From a virus, in the IMG/VR virus record IMGVR_UViG_3300020442_001390, positions 1-25,495 of that record: a stretch of 25,495 nucleotides of DNA, one strand, 5' to 3'. The notes beneath the pieces were generated by a model. That model was not told the origin of the DNA, did no database searches, and saw nothing but the letters and a program-made list of their open reading frames with translations. Of the stretch, positions 7,798-15,126 are shown piece after piece (within the stretch, counting starts at the first letter, position 1; each line of letters opens with the position of its first letter). Position numbers and translations under genes: made by a program.

Positions 7798-8901
7798 ATG
7801 CCACTGCCATCAAGAAAAGACGGCGAAGACCGAAAAGAGTTTATGAGTCGCTGTATGAGCGACCCCAAGGTTAGAGAAGAATACAAAGACAATAGTCAAC
7901 GAGTAGCTGTATGCATCTCTAAAGCCACTGAGGGTTTAGACCATATTCAGGCAGCAGACATGAAAATGTACTTTGAGTCTTATGGATCTGAAGAAGAACT
8001 AACTGCTGACAACTATCATGTACCTTCAGAAGAAGACTATGTCTCTGCTGACGAAGTTTACTACGAAGAGTCTGAAGTAGAGGAGCTGGACTTATCTGTA
8101 GCTAAACCCGGACTCTGGGAAAACATCAGACGCAAGAAAGAGCGTGAAGGTAAAAACTATAAACCTGCTAAAACTGAAAAGGAAGGCAGACCAACTCAAG
8201 AGCAGCTCAAGCGTGCTCAGTCCGAAGAGTATCTTACGTATGCCGAGTTTGCAGAGGCTGACAAGCCGGGACCAAAAGATCCTCGCAGAACTCCTGCACC
8301 TAAAAAAGATCAGAAAAAAGGTTCTAAAAAGAACAAGCCAGATAGTGCAAAGGATGGTAAGGGTAAAATTACCTTCAGTAAAGAAGTGACCGCACAACTG
8401 TCTGCAAAAGTCAAAGAGCACAACGCTAAAGGCAAAGGCTCTAAAGCAACTCTGGGTATGCTCAAGGCTGTTTATCGTCGTGGAGCTGGAGCGTTTTCTA
8501 CAAGCCATGCACCAAAGATGAGTCGTCACGGATGGGCTATCGCTAGAGTCAACGCATTTCTTAAACTACTAAGAAGCGGAAGACCTTCTAATCCTAATTA
8601 CACAACCGACAACGACTTGCTGCCCAAAGGTCATCCACGAGCTGGCAAATCAAAGGCCGCTGAATATCAAGGACGCAAGGTTCAGTTGGGTAAACCTTTT
8701 AGAACCCCAAAAGGGCCAAAGAAATTTAGCGTTTATGTTAAAAATCCAAAGGGAAATGTTGTTAAGGTGAACTTTGGTGATCCTAACATGAAGATTAAAA
8801 AGAATATCCCCGGCAGAAGAAAGAATTTCCGTGCTCGCCACAACTGCGACAATCCCGGACCACGCCACAAGGCACGTTACTGGAGTTGCAGAGCGTGGTA
8901 G
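7798..8901 (+). CDS. Composite lysine-rich phage protein, DUF5824-like, probably virion-associated
   Basis: This 367-residue protein follows AGGAGA and appears to be built of modules. Residues 1-45 have the MPLP...EFMSRCMSDP...QRVAVCIS pattern (C19, C39) seen at the start of many phage head-region proteins. Residues 50-115 are very acidic (many E, D, Y). Residues 115-190 are lysine/proline-rich and probably disordered. Residues about 190-280 match a phage module I recall as DUF5824, with KATLGMLKAVYRRGAGAFS and NDLLPKGHPRAG. Residues 300-367 are a basic C-terminal module with NVVKVNFGDPNM and the ending RARHNCDNPGPRHKARYWSC then RAW. The C-terminal module is frequent in phage structural or prohead proteins as far as I recall. 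Role is inferred only; a packaged basic scaffold or DNA-binding virion protein is plausible. Confidence 0.8.
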   Translation: MPLPSRKDGEDRKEFMSRCMSDPKVREEYKDNSQRVAVCISKATEGLDHIQAADMKMYFESYGSEEELTADNYHVPSEEDYVSADEVYYEESEVEELDLSVAKPGLWENIRRKKEREGKNYKPAKTEKEGRPTQEQLKRAQSEEYLTYAEFAEADKPGPKDPRRTPAPKKDQKKGSKKNKPDSAKDGKGKITFSKEVTAQLSAKVKEHNAKGKGSKATLGMLKAVYRRGAGAFSTSHAPKMSRHGWAIARVNAFLKLLRSGRPSNPNYTTDNDLLPKGHPRAGKSKAAEYQGRKVQLGKPFRTPKGPKKFSVYVKNPKGNVVKVNFGDPNMKIKKNIPGRRKNFRARHNCDNPGPRHKARYWSCRAW

Positions 8902-8909
8902 AGGAAGAT

Positions 8910-9062
8910 ATGCTTGACTGCCCATTCTGCGGAGGCCGTCCCCAATCTGAAGCACTTCTAACTATACAAATGTATTGGTATGAGTGTGCTGATTGTGGGG
9001 CGTCCTCTGCGTCGGGGGACGATTTGCAAGAAGCACAAGACAAGTGGAATCAAAGAACTTGA
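8910..9062 (+). CDS. Lar-like restriction-alleviation zinc ribbon
   Basis: This short frame encodes 50 residues. It begins MLDCPFCGGRP, has YECADCGA in the middle and ends EAQDKWNQRT. That gives C4-x2-C7-G-G and C26-x2-C29-G-A, then EA...WN-x-R. This is the signature of the Lar restriction-alleviation family (lambdoid Rac prophage protein that modulates type I restriction) and related phage zinc ribbons. It starts at ATG 8910 behind AGAGGAAG. A GTG at 8895 could extend it into the previous gene. It closes the accessory operon: the region after it carries a new promoter. An anti-restriction function is possible, but many family members have never been tested. Confidence 0.8.
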   Translation: MLDCPFCGGRPQSEALLTIQMYWYECADCGASSASGDDLQEAQDKWNQRT

Positions 9063-9081
9063 ACTAAATTGAAAAAACCAC

Positions 9082-9110
9082 TTGCATAATAACAAGCTCT
9101 AGACTATAAT
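9082..9110 (+). promoter_or_regulatory. Sigma70-like promoter of the polymerase operon
   Basis: TTGCAT (9082-9087), a 17-base spacer and a perfect TATAAT (9105-9110) lie in the only sizeable gap of this part of the window. Transcription should begin near 9117 and give a leader of roughly 90 bases before the polymerase gene. The motif ACTATAAT is shared with the promoter at 13078. Nothing else was recognised in the 142-base gap from 9063 to 9204, apart from a leader hairpin. Confidence 0.75.
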
Positions 9111-9135
9111 AGTGTAGATCAGGGTTCACAAACTC

Positions 9136-9153
9136 ATCTTCTAAAATGAAGAT
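9136..9153 (+). other. Small hairpin in the polymerase mRNA leader
   Basis: ATCTTC, the loop TAAAAT and GAAGAT form a 6-base perfect stem. It lies inside the predicted leader between the promoter and the polymerase start at 9205. It is AT-rich and has no T-run after it, so it is not a terminator. It may be meaningless or may influence translation or mRNA stability. Confidence 0.3.
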
Positions 9154-9204
9154 TCATTGTTTCATCCTGACGTATGTTGAATATTTAATATTGAAGGATT
9201 TATT

Positions 9205-10833
9205 ATGGACTGGTTCCCTCTTTGTAACCTTACACATTATTCTCTGCAAAAAGGTTTCTCTAAACCAAAACAGCTCGCAGAGAAGTGCCGCACTAATAAT
9301 TTCAAAGCGTGCGGTATCGCAGACTACAAAAGTATTTCTGGAGCTGTATCTTTTTATAAGGCATGTGTCGCACAAGACATCAAGCCAATCATCGGCTGCT
9401 CTTTCGACAACTTCACGCTCTTTGCCAAGAATAAAGATGGATGGTTTGAGTTAATTCAAATCGTATCTTCTCTCTCAGACGATGGCGAACCTGATACAAA
9501 ACTTATATTATCGCTATCTAAAAATAATAATCTGATCTGTGTAGCGGAAGACGAGTCAGTATCTCCTGTGCGTGGAGAGGATTTCTACGAGAAAACTGCA
9601 TCGTTCCATACTAGCTACTATACAGAAAAAGAGCACGCAGAGCTACACCGAATCATGCTATGCTCTAGTATGAAAACTACTTTGTCTAAAGTAAATAAGG
9701 CTATTACAAATGGTCAAACTGTGGACAATCAAGTTTTCTTTGAGTCAAATGATTTCTTCTTGCGTGACAAGTTATCTGCAACGGAGCTATTGATTGACGG
9801 CAAAGACCCAGAAAGTTTTGTAGACATCTTCAGTAAGTGCAAGAACTATAATATCCTCAGTCAACCTATGCTGCCTACGTTCGATACCCCTAACGGTCAG
9901 ACCGAAAAGGATTATCTTAGAGAACTGGCTAGAGCAGGATGGAAGAAGATGCTTGATGACAAGATTACTGATGAAGATGAAAGAAAGGTCTATGGAGATA
10001 GATTTAGAAAAGAGTATGATGTTATCGAGAAGGCTAATCTATTTGGTTACTTCCTAATTGTGTGGGATATTCTAAACCATTGTAGAGATCAAGGATGGAT
10101 GGTAGGGCCGGGACGAGGGTCTGCCGCAGGATGTCTAATTTCTTATCTTATAGGTATTACGCAGATTGACCCCATCGAGTTTGATTTACTATTTGAGCGA
10201 TTTTACAACGAGGGTCGTAACACAGAGGATCACATCTCCCTTCCTGATATTGACATGGATGTGCCGGGAGACAAGCGTGACGAGATTATCGCACACCTAA
10301 AGTATAAGTATGGGTCAGATAATGTTAGTCAGATGCTGACGTTTGGTAGACTGCAAGGCAGGAGTGCTATTAAAGAAGTCCTCCGAGTAAATAACGCTTG
10401 CGGATTTGGAGAGATGAATGAAATTACGAAATATATTCCTGACGAAGCAGCTATTTCTGACCAACTAGCAGAAATGGATGAAGAAGATCGGTCAATCATC
10501 AAGTGGGCGTTGCTGAATAACGCTGACGACCTACGTGATTACTGTTATGTAAACGAGGATGGGGAGCTAAAAGGCGACTTCTCCGAGTTCTTCAAGCAGG
10601 CTATAGATATAGAGGGTACGTTTAAGACACAGGGAAAACATGCTGCTGGAGTTGTTATCTCCGCAGAACCACTTTTTAAAGTATGTCCCATGGTGAACCA
10701 AAGGAGTGGCGGTGAAAAAATCGCTGGATTGGAAATGGCAGACCTAGAAGCTCTGGGCCATGTCAAGTTCGATGTCCTTGGTATCAACTTGCTGGACAAA
10801 CTTATGAAAATCAAGGAGCTTATTAATGAATAG
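9205..10833 (+). CDS. dnaE: DNA polymerase III alpha subunit, N-terminal half (PHP and palm)
   Basis: This 542-residue protein is the front half of a bacterial-type replicative polymerase. Residues 1-100 are a PHP domain in which the metal-binding H-x-H is C7-N-L9 and the TDH triad is A39-D-Y41, so it is probably inactive. The palm holds VGPGRGSAAG (300-309), PDIDMD (347-352, catalytic aspartates) and KFDVLG with D523, the third catalytic aspartate. The protein stops 20 residues later, before the fingers domain, which is encoded at 11512-13077. Start ATG 9205 follows GAAGGA. The end overlaps the exonuclease gene by eight bases. Without the second half it should not polymerise. Confidence 0.94.
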   Translation: MDWFPLCNLTHYSLQKGFSKPKQLAEKCRTNNFKACGIADYKSISGAVSFYKACVAQDIKPIIGCSFDNFTLFAKNKDGWFELIQIVSSLSDDGEPDTKLILSLSKNNNLICVAEDESVSPVRGEDFYEKTASFHTSYYTEKEHAELHRIMLCSSMKTTLSKVNKAITNGQTVDNQVFFESNDFFLRDKLSATELLIDGKDPESFVDIFSKCKNYNILSQPMLPTFDTPNGQTEKDYLRELARAGWKKMLDDKITDEDERKVYGDRFRKEYDVIEKANLFGYFLIVWDILNHCRDQGWMVGPGRGSAAGCLISYLIGITQIDPIEFDLLFERFYNEGRNTEDHISLPDIDMDVPGDKRDEIIAHLKYKYGSDNVSQMLTFGRLQGRSAIKEVLRVNNACGFGEMNEITKYIPDEAAISDQLAEMDEEDRSIIKWALLNNADDLRDYCYVNEDGELKGDFSEFFKQAIDIEGTFKTQGKHAAGVVISAEPLFKVCPMVNQRSGGEKIAGLEMADLEALGHVKFDVLGINLLDKLMKIKELINE

Positions 10834-11500
10834 AGATATTATCGTATTTGACTTTGAAACAGGCGGTAGGAATCCGATGAGGTGTCAACCTACACAGATT
10901 GCTGCTATTGCGTTAGACGGTAGGAACTTTAGGCTAAAAGGAGAGTTCAATAGTCTTATGCGTCCTATCATTGACGACGAGAAAGCAATCGCTGCTGGTG
11001 TTGATCCACTAGAAGAAGGTGCCTTGAAAGTTACTGGACAGACCAGAGCAAAACTTGCTAAAGCACCTTTACCCAAAGGTGTATGGAAGAAGTTCTGCAA
11101 CTTTGTCAATAAATATAATTGGAAAGGTACGTCATACTTTGCACCTATTCCTGCCGGTTTTAATATCCTCGGCTATGATATGCATATCGTAAATAGATTA
11201 TGCAAAGAGTATGGACCATATGACGACAAGAGGCAGTGCCAAAAGCTATTTCACCAAATCTACAAGATTGACGTAATGGATGATGTTTGGCTATGGACTG
11301 AAGGAGACCCAGATGTTAAGTCTATTAGTATGGACAGCCTGCGAGAAAGAATGGGTTTGTCTAGCGAGAACGCTCACGACGCTTTGCAAGACGTTAAGGA
11401 CACAGCAAATATCTTTATCAAACTGCAAAAGTCAAGACGAGCAGTCTACAGAAACATGAAATTTGAAAAGGCATTTGCTGACGGAAAACTTTTTGTTTAG
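10826..11500 (+). CDS. dnaQ: DEDDh 3'-5' exonuclease, DnaQ/epsilon-like
   Basis: This 224-residue exonuclease probably proofreads for the split polymerase that flanks it. Exo I is FDFETGG with D9 and E11. Exo II is AGFNILGYDMHIV with D118. Exo III is H184-D-A-L-Q-D189-V, giving the DEDDh set. A segment PVTGQTR-like (LKVTGQTRAKL) between Exo I and II resembles the epsilon-family 'h..hhG.t...l' element. AAGGAG (10813-10818) inside the end of the upstream gene drives ATG 10826, and ATGAATAG provides an eight-base overlap. The stop is 11 bases before the next start. It has no homing-endonuclease or intein motif. No clamp-binding motif was identified by eye. Confidence 0.9.
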   Translation: MNRDIIVFDFETGGRNPMRCQPTQIAAIALDGRNFRLKGEFNSLMRPIIDDEKAIAAGVDPLEEGALKVTGQTRAKLAKAPLPKGVWKKFCNFVNKYNWKGTSYFAPIPAGFNILGYDMHIVNRLCKEYGPYDDKRQCQKLFHQIYKIDVMDDVWLWTEGDPDVKSISMDSLRERMGLSSENAHDALQDVKDTANIFIKLQKSRRAVYRNMKFEKAFADGKLFV

Positions 11501-11511
11501 AATTGAGAAAT

Positions 11512-13077
11512 ATGATTGACACTAAAGATGAGAAGTCTTGGAACTTATATAGAGACGGTTTGACCAAAGGCGTATTTCAGCTAGAAAGTAATTTAGGAAG
11601 AGCGTGGTCAAAGAGATTAGCACCAGAAAACCTAGAAGAGTTAGCTGCACTGATTGCACTAATTCGTCCGGGATGTTTGAAAGCTGTTATTGATGGTAAG
11701 TCAATGACGCAAAGATTTGTTGACAGGAAGCATAAGAAAGAAGATGTTACCTATCTGCATGAATCGTTAGAAAGCATACTCCAGCCTACGTATGGAGTAC
11801 TTGTGTACCAAGAGCAAGCTATGCTTATTGCTGTGAAACTCGCTGGCTTCAGCGAGATGGAAGCTGACAACTTGCGTAAAGCAATCGGTAAGAAGAAGGC
11901 TGACCTCATGGCTCAAATCCGTGGTGAGTTCGTAGAGGGGTGTGCTAGAGAAGGTATCGTCAATGAAGAAACCGCCAAAGAGATTTTTGGTTGGATTGAG
12001 AAGTCTTCTAGATACTCTTTTAACAAGTCTCATGCGGTTGCGTATGCTTTAAACTCTTACTGGTCTGCATACTACAAGGCTAACAACACCAAAGAGTTCT
12101 TCTTGTCGTACCTATACTACGCAAATGAAAAGCAAGACCCGCACCAAGAAATCTATGAGCTAGTAAACGAAGCTAAACTATTTAATATTGAAGTAAAGGT
12201 TCCTAAACTAAGTGCCTTTTCAACTAAGTTCTCTATTAAGTCAGATAGTATCTGCTTTGGTGTTAAGGATATTAAAAGCCTAACAGGTGTCACGGGCGAC
12301 AAAGTAATCGCAGCTATTTCGGAAACGTCGGAAGAAATAGATAAGTCCCCACAAGATTTTACTTGGATGGATATTCTAATTTACCTAGCCCCCAAGATCA
12401 ACTCTACCGCTTTTAAGGCTCTTGCGTCTATAGGTTTCTTTTCCACAAAAGCTAGTGGTGTCACAAGAAACCAAGCATTGTACGAGTACCTAATATTTAG
12501 AGAGTTGACCAAGGCGGAAGTCAAGTGGGTTACATCTCACTACCAAAGTAGAAAATGGACGAAGCTGCAAGACTGTTTTAGAGAACTATGTCCCACCAAA
12601 AAGAATGGTGGAGGGTGTAGTAATATAAACAGAAGTCAGATTATCGAGAATGAAATTGAGATGCTAAAAAATCCACCTTACGACCTGTCCGACGATCCCG
12701 CTTGGATTATCGAGCAAGAAACTAAGATGTTGGGTTGCCCAGTTTCTCTTTCTAAAATTGACGCTGTGGACACATCTATTGCCAACACCACCTGCAAAGA
12801 CATTATGGATGGCAAGAAGGGTAAAGATATCTGTATCGTTGCGAACCTACAAAGAGTAGCTAATCACAAGATTAACAAGCAAGGAAGCTCACAAAAGGGT
12901 AGAACTATGTCATTTCTTACAATCGAAGATGCGACATGCTCCCTTGACAGCGTTATCGTTTTCCCAGACGCTAGAGATAAATATCAGTTTATCCTGTATG
13001 AAGGCAACAACGTAATGCTCTGCGGTGAAGTCGGCAAAGACGGATCATTTATTGTTGACAAAATTCACGAAATTTAA
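11512..13077 (+). CDS. dnaE: DNA polymerase III alpha subunit, C-terminal half (fingers to OB fold)
   Basis: This 521-residue protein continues the polymerase. It opens with DTKDEKSWNLYRDGLTKGVF then QLES, which matches the stretch just after the palm in intact DnaE. It then has ALIALIRPG, the YQEQAM motif near residue 99, DNLRKAIGKKK and FNKSHAVAYA near 170, all fingers-domain hallmarks. A helix-hairpin-helix/beta-binding region follows and an OB fold occupies roughly residues 440-520. The tau-binding C-terminus of E. coli DnaE seems absent. Both halves total about 1,063 residues against 1,160 in E. coli. ATG 11512 has a weak GAGAAA upstream; TTG 11503 is the alternative. No intein residues are present at either break. 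Confidence 0.93.
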   Translation: MIDTKDEKSWNLYRDGLTKGVFQLESNLGRAWSKRLAPENLEELAALIALIRPGCLKAVIDGKSMTQRFVDRKHKKEDVTYLHESLESILQPTYGVLVYQEQAMLIAVKLAGFSEMEADNLRKAIGKKKADLMAQIRGEFVEGCAREGIVNEETAKEIFGWIEKSSRYSFNKSHAVAYALNSYWSAYYKANNTKEFFLSYLYYANEKQDPHQEIYELVNEAKLFNIEVKVPKLSAFSTKFSIKSDSICFGVKDIKSLTGVTGDKVIAAISETSEEIDKSPQDFTWMDILIYLAPKINSTAFKALASIGFFSTKASGVTRNQALYEYLIFRELTKAEVKWVTSHYQSRKWTKLQDCFRELCPTKKNGGGCSNINRSQIIENEIEMLKNPPYDLSDDPAWIIEQETKMLGCPVSLSKIDAVDTSIANTTCKDIMDGKKGKDICIVANLQRVANHKINKQGSSQKGRTMSFLTIEDATCSLDSVIVFPDARDKYQFILYEGNNVMLCGEVGKDGSFIVDKIHEI

Positions 13078-13106
13078 TTGGAATAATTGACCACTACTAC
13101 TATAAT
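13078..13106 (+). promoter_or_regulatory. Sigma70-like promoter of ssb and the glycan cluster
   Basis: TTGGAA (13078-13083), a 17-base spacer and TATAAT (13101-13106) lie between the polymerase stop and the ssb start. A five-base inverted repeat, TACTA (13098-13102) and TAGTA (13108-13112), straddles the -10 element. A second reading, TTGACC (13087-13092), 18 bases, TATAAC (13111-13116), is also possible. The leader would be only about 20 bases. Confidence 0.65.
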
Positions 13107-13129
13107 GTAGTATAACTAAGGAACACTAT

Positions 13130-13447
13130 ATGAATAATTGCACGTTTACGGGATACCTATATGATGATCCCGAGATTGACATAGATGAAGATAGCGGCTC
13201 GGAATATTGCGAGTTTACCCTGACCGTCTACGAATACGTCAGAAACAAAAGGGGCGAAAAGAAGAGATACCCCACCTTCCTTAGACTTAGAGCTTGGGAC
13301 AGCGGAGGGAGAACGATTGCCAAACTAGGAAAGTCTGGCATGAAGATGACAGTTACCGCTTCAGCAAAAAACATGCAGCCTGAAGAGGATACGCTGATTA
13401 CGTTTAGAGTAAACCAATTCGACTTTGGATGTTTGGACAAGGATTAA
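13130..13447 (+). CDS. ssb: Single-stranded DNA-binding protein, OB fold
   Basis: This 105-residue protein reads as a compact bacterial-type SSB that coats single-stranded DNA at the fork. It opens with NNCTFTGYLYDDPE, matching the family start (strand, G-x-L, D-P-E), continues with CEFTLTVYE and RGEKKRYPTFLRLRAWDSGG, the core OB strands with the F-x-R-x-x-A-W pattern, and then AKLGKSGMKMTVTASA. It lacks the glycine-rich linker and the acidic DDDIPF-type tip that recruit partners in cellular SSB, although the last residues are acidic. AAGGAA precedes ATG 13130. It has its own promoter and is followed within one base by the first glycosyltransferase gene. Confidence 0.85.
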   Translation: MNNCTFTGYLYDDPEIDIDEDSGSEYCEFTLTVYEYVRNKRGEKKRYPTFLRLRAWDSGGRTIAKLGKSGMKMTVTASAKNMQPEEDTLITFRVNQFDFGCLDKD

Positions 13448-13448
13448 A

Positions 13449-15125
13449 ATGAGAAAGAAAAGAATTCTATTTTGTAGTGAAGCTACTTTTCTAAATACAG
13501 GATACGCAACTTACACTAGGGAAATCTTAAATTATTTACACAGTACAGGTAAATATGAAATTGCAGAGATGTCTGCCTACGGTCAGAGGAATGATCCTAG
13601 AGCTAAAGACATTCCTTGGGGTTACTTTGGCATCGCACCTAATACAGACTGTGAGCCAAAGGCTACTCAAGAAGAGTTAGATGCGTACCACTCGTCCGGC
13701 TCTAACCAGTTTGGAGAATGGATTTTTGAGCATGTATGCTTGGAATTTATGCCAGATATTGTATGCGACATCCGAGACTTCTGGATGCTAGAATTTGCAG
13801 AGCGTTCTCCATTCAGAAACTACTTCAAGTGGTGTATCATGCCCACCGTAGACGCTAGACCACAAGCTAGACAGTGGGTTGCTTCATACGCTAACGCAGA
13901 CGCCTGCTTGACATATTCTGACTGGGCAGGAACAGTGCTCGCAGATCAATCTGGTGGGCAAATTAACTATCTCGGCAGTGCTCCTCCATCTGCCCATCCA
14001 GCATATCATCCCGTAGAAGATAAGAAAGCACACAGGAAAAAATTTGGCTTAGATCCAGATAGCATGATTATTGGTACGGTCATGAGAAATCAGAGACGAA
14101 AACTGTACCCTGACCTGTTTGAGGCTTTCCGAGAGTTTCTGGATAAGTCAGAAAATAAAAACGTATACTTGTACTGCCACACTTCCTATCCAGACCTTGG
14201 TTGGGATATACCAGAGTTGTTGCAGCAGCACAATCTATCTTCACACGTACTATTTACTTACATTTGTCCAGAGACGAAGAAGCCCTTCCCGTCACTATTT
14301 AAAGGTGCTGTTATTCAATCGCCGTTTACCGGCAAGTGGGGATCAACACTTTCTAATGTAAAGAATGGTGTTTCTTATGAAGACCTATCTTCTATCGTTA
14401 ATCTGTTCGATCTTTATACTCAGTATGCAAACTGCGAAGGATTCGGCCTGCCGTATGTAGAAGCTGCTGCCTGTGGCGTGCCTGTCTGCGGAACTGACTA
14501 TTCTGCTATGGAAAGTGAGATTCGCAAGCTAGAAGGGTATCCGATTCAACCTGCCGCACTGTATAAAGAACTAGAGACTGGGTGTTTACGTGCAGTACCA
14601 GACAACCACAAGGCTGCTCAGTATTTCCTAGACTTTTTTGCTATGTCTGAAGAAGAACGTGCAGAGCTTGGCAAACGCACGAGAGAAAACTTTGAGAAGC
14701 ATTTCCAGTGGCATATGAGCGGCAAGAAGTGGGAGGATTATTTCGACAGCGTGGAACTTCCAGACATTACGCAAACGTGGTGCTCTCCTCCTAATATTTC
14801 TCAGCCAGCACCTAAACCAGATTTGCCACCGAACGCAAACGCCCTAGACCTGTCCAGATTTCTCATTACAGAAGTGCTGAGAGATCCATCCAGACTAAAT
14901 ACTTATTTTGAGTCTAGGCTGACTAGAGACTTGACATATAGAAGTGCGACATCCTCTACTGGCGGCATGTATTTCAATGAGTCTTCCGCTGCATTTGACG
15001 GAATAAACACAAGATCTAGCTTTGATTTCAATATTGCGTATGATAATATGACACATCAAAGAAATAGAATTAACCAGTGGGAACAAAAGAGAGTTGAAAT
15101 TATGCAACAAAGGGGGCTAATGTAA
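13449..15125 (+). CDS. GT-B glycosyltransferase (GT4-like) with degenerate zinc-ribbon insert and extra C-terminal domain
   Basis: This 558-residue protein probably transfers a sugar from a nucleotide donor. The GT-B C-terminal donor site is clear: CEGFGLPYVEAAACGVPV, with the E330-x7-E338 pair. The N-terminus opens with a Rossmann-like ILFCSEATFLNTGYATY segment. Between the two domains, residues 273-296 look like a zinc ribbon that has lost ligands: C273-x2-T276 and S291-x2-T294 followed by G-K. After residue ~455 there is a proline-rich linker and a ~90-residue C-terminal extension with DLSRFLITEVLRD and a basic end, absent from ordinary GT4 enzymes. ATG 13449 is one base after the ssb stop; an upstream TTG at 13425 would overlap ssb. 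Acceptor unknown. Confidence 0.86.
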   Translation: MRKKRILFCSEATFLNTGYATYTREILNYLHSTGKYEIAEMSAYGQRNDPRAKDIPWGYFGIAPNTDCEPKATQEELDAYHSSGSNQFGEWIFEHVCLEFMPDIVCDIRDFWMLEFAERSPFRNYFKWCIMPTVDARPQARQWVASYANADACLTYSDWAGTVLADQSGGQINYLGSAPPSAHPAYHPVEDKKAHRKKFGLDPDSMIIGTVMRNQRRKLYPDLFEAFREFLDKSENKNVYLYCHTSYPDLGWDIPELLQQHNLSSHVLFTYICPETKKPFPSLFKGAVIQSPFTGKWGSTLSNVKNGVSYEDLSSIVNLFDLYTQYANCEGFGLPYVEAAACGVPVCGTDYSAMESEIRKLEGYPIQPAALYKELETGCLRAVPDNHKAAQYFLDFFAMSEEERAELGKRTRENFEKHFQWHMSGKKWEDYFDSVELPDITQTWCSPPNISQPAPKPDLPPNANALDLSRFLITEVLRDPSRLNTYFESRLTRDLTYRSATSSTGGMYFNESSAAFDGINTRSSFDFNIAYDNMTHQRNRINQWEQKRVEIMQQRGLM

Positions 15126-15126
15126 T

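Noticed and set aside
8092-8529. Minus-strand open frame of 145 codons
   Set aside because: It is antisense to the lysine-rich composite gene, whose repetitive codons keep stops out of the opposite strand. The product is an odd mix of F, L, S and C with no motif.
9136-9153. Hairpin as a transcription terminator
   Set aside because: The stem is only six AT-rich pairs, no T-run follows, and it lies downstream of the promoter in the leader of the gene.
9146-9454. Plus-strand open frame of 102 codons overlapping the polymerase start
   Set aside because: It lies largely inside the polymerase gene in another frame, has no ribosome site and no recognisable domain.
10826-11512. Polymerase split caused by a sequencing frameshift
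   Set aside because: A complete 675-base gene with its own ribosome site sits in the break, which one indel cannot create.
10771-11540. Polymerase break as a split intein or a homing intron
   Set aside because: There is no intein N-terminal cysteine block, no HN end and no Cys/Ser/Thr +1 residue. The gene between has DEDDh exonuclease motifs, not homing-endonuclease motifs, and both halves have their own starts or stops.
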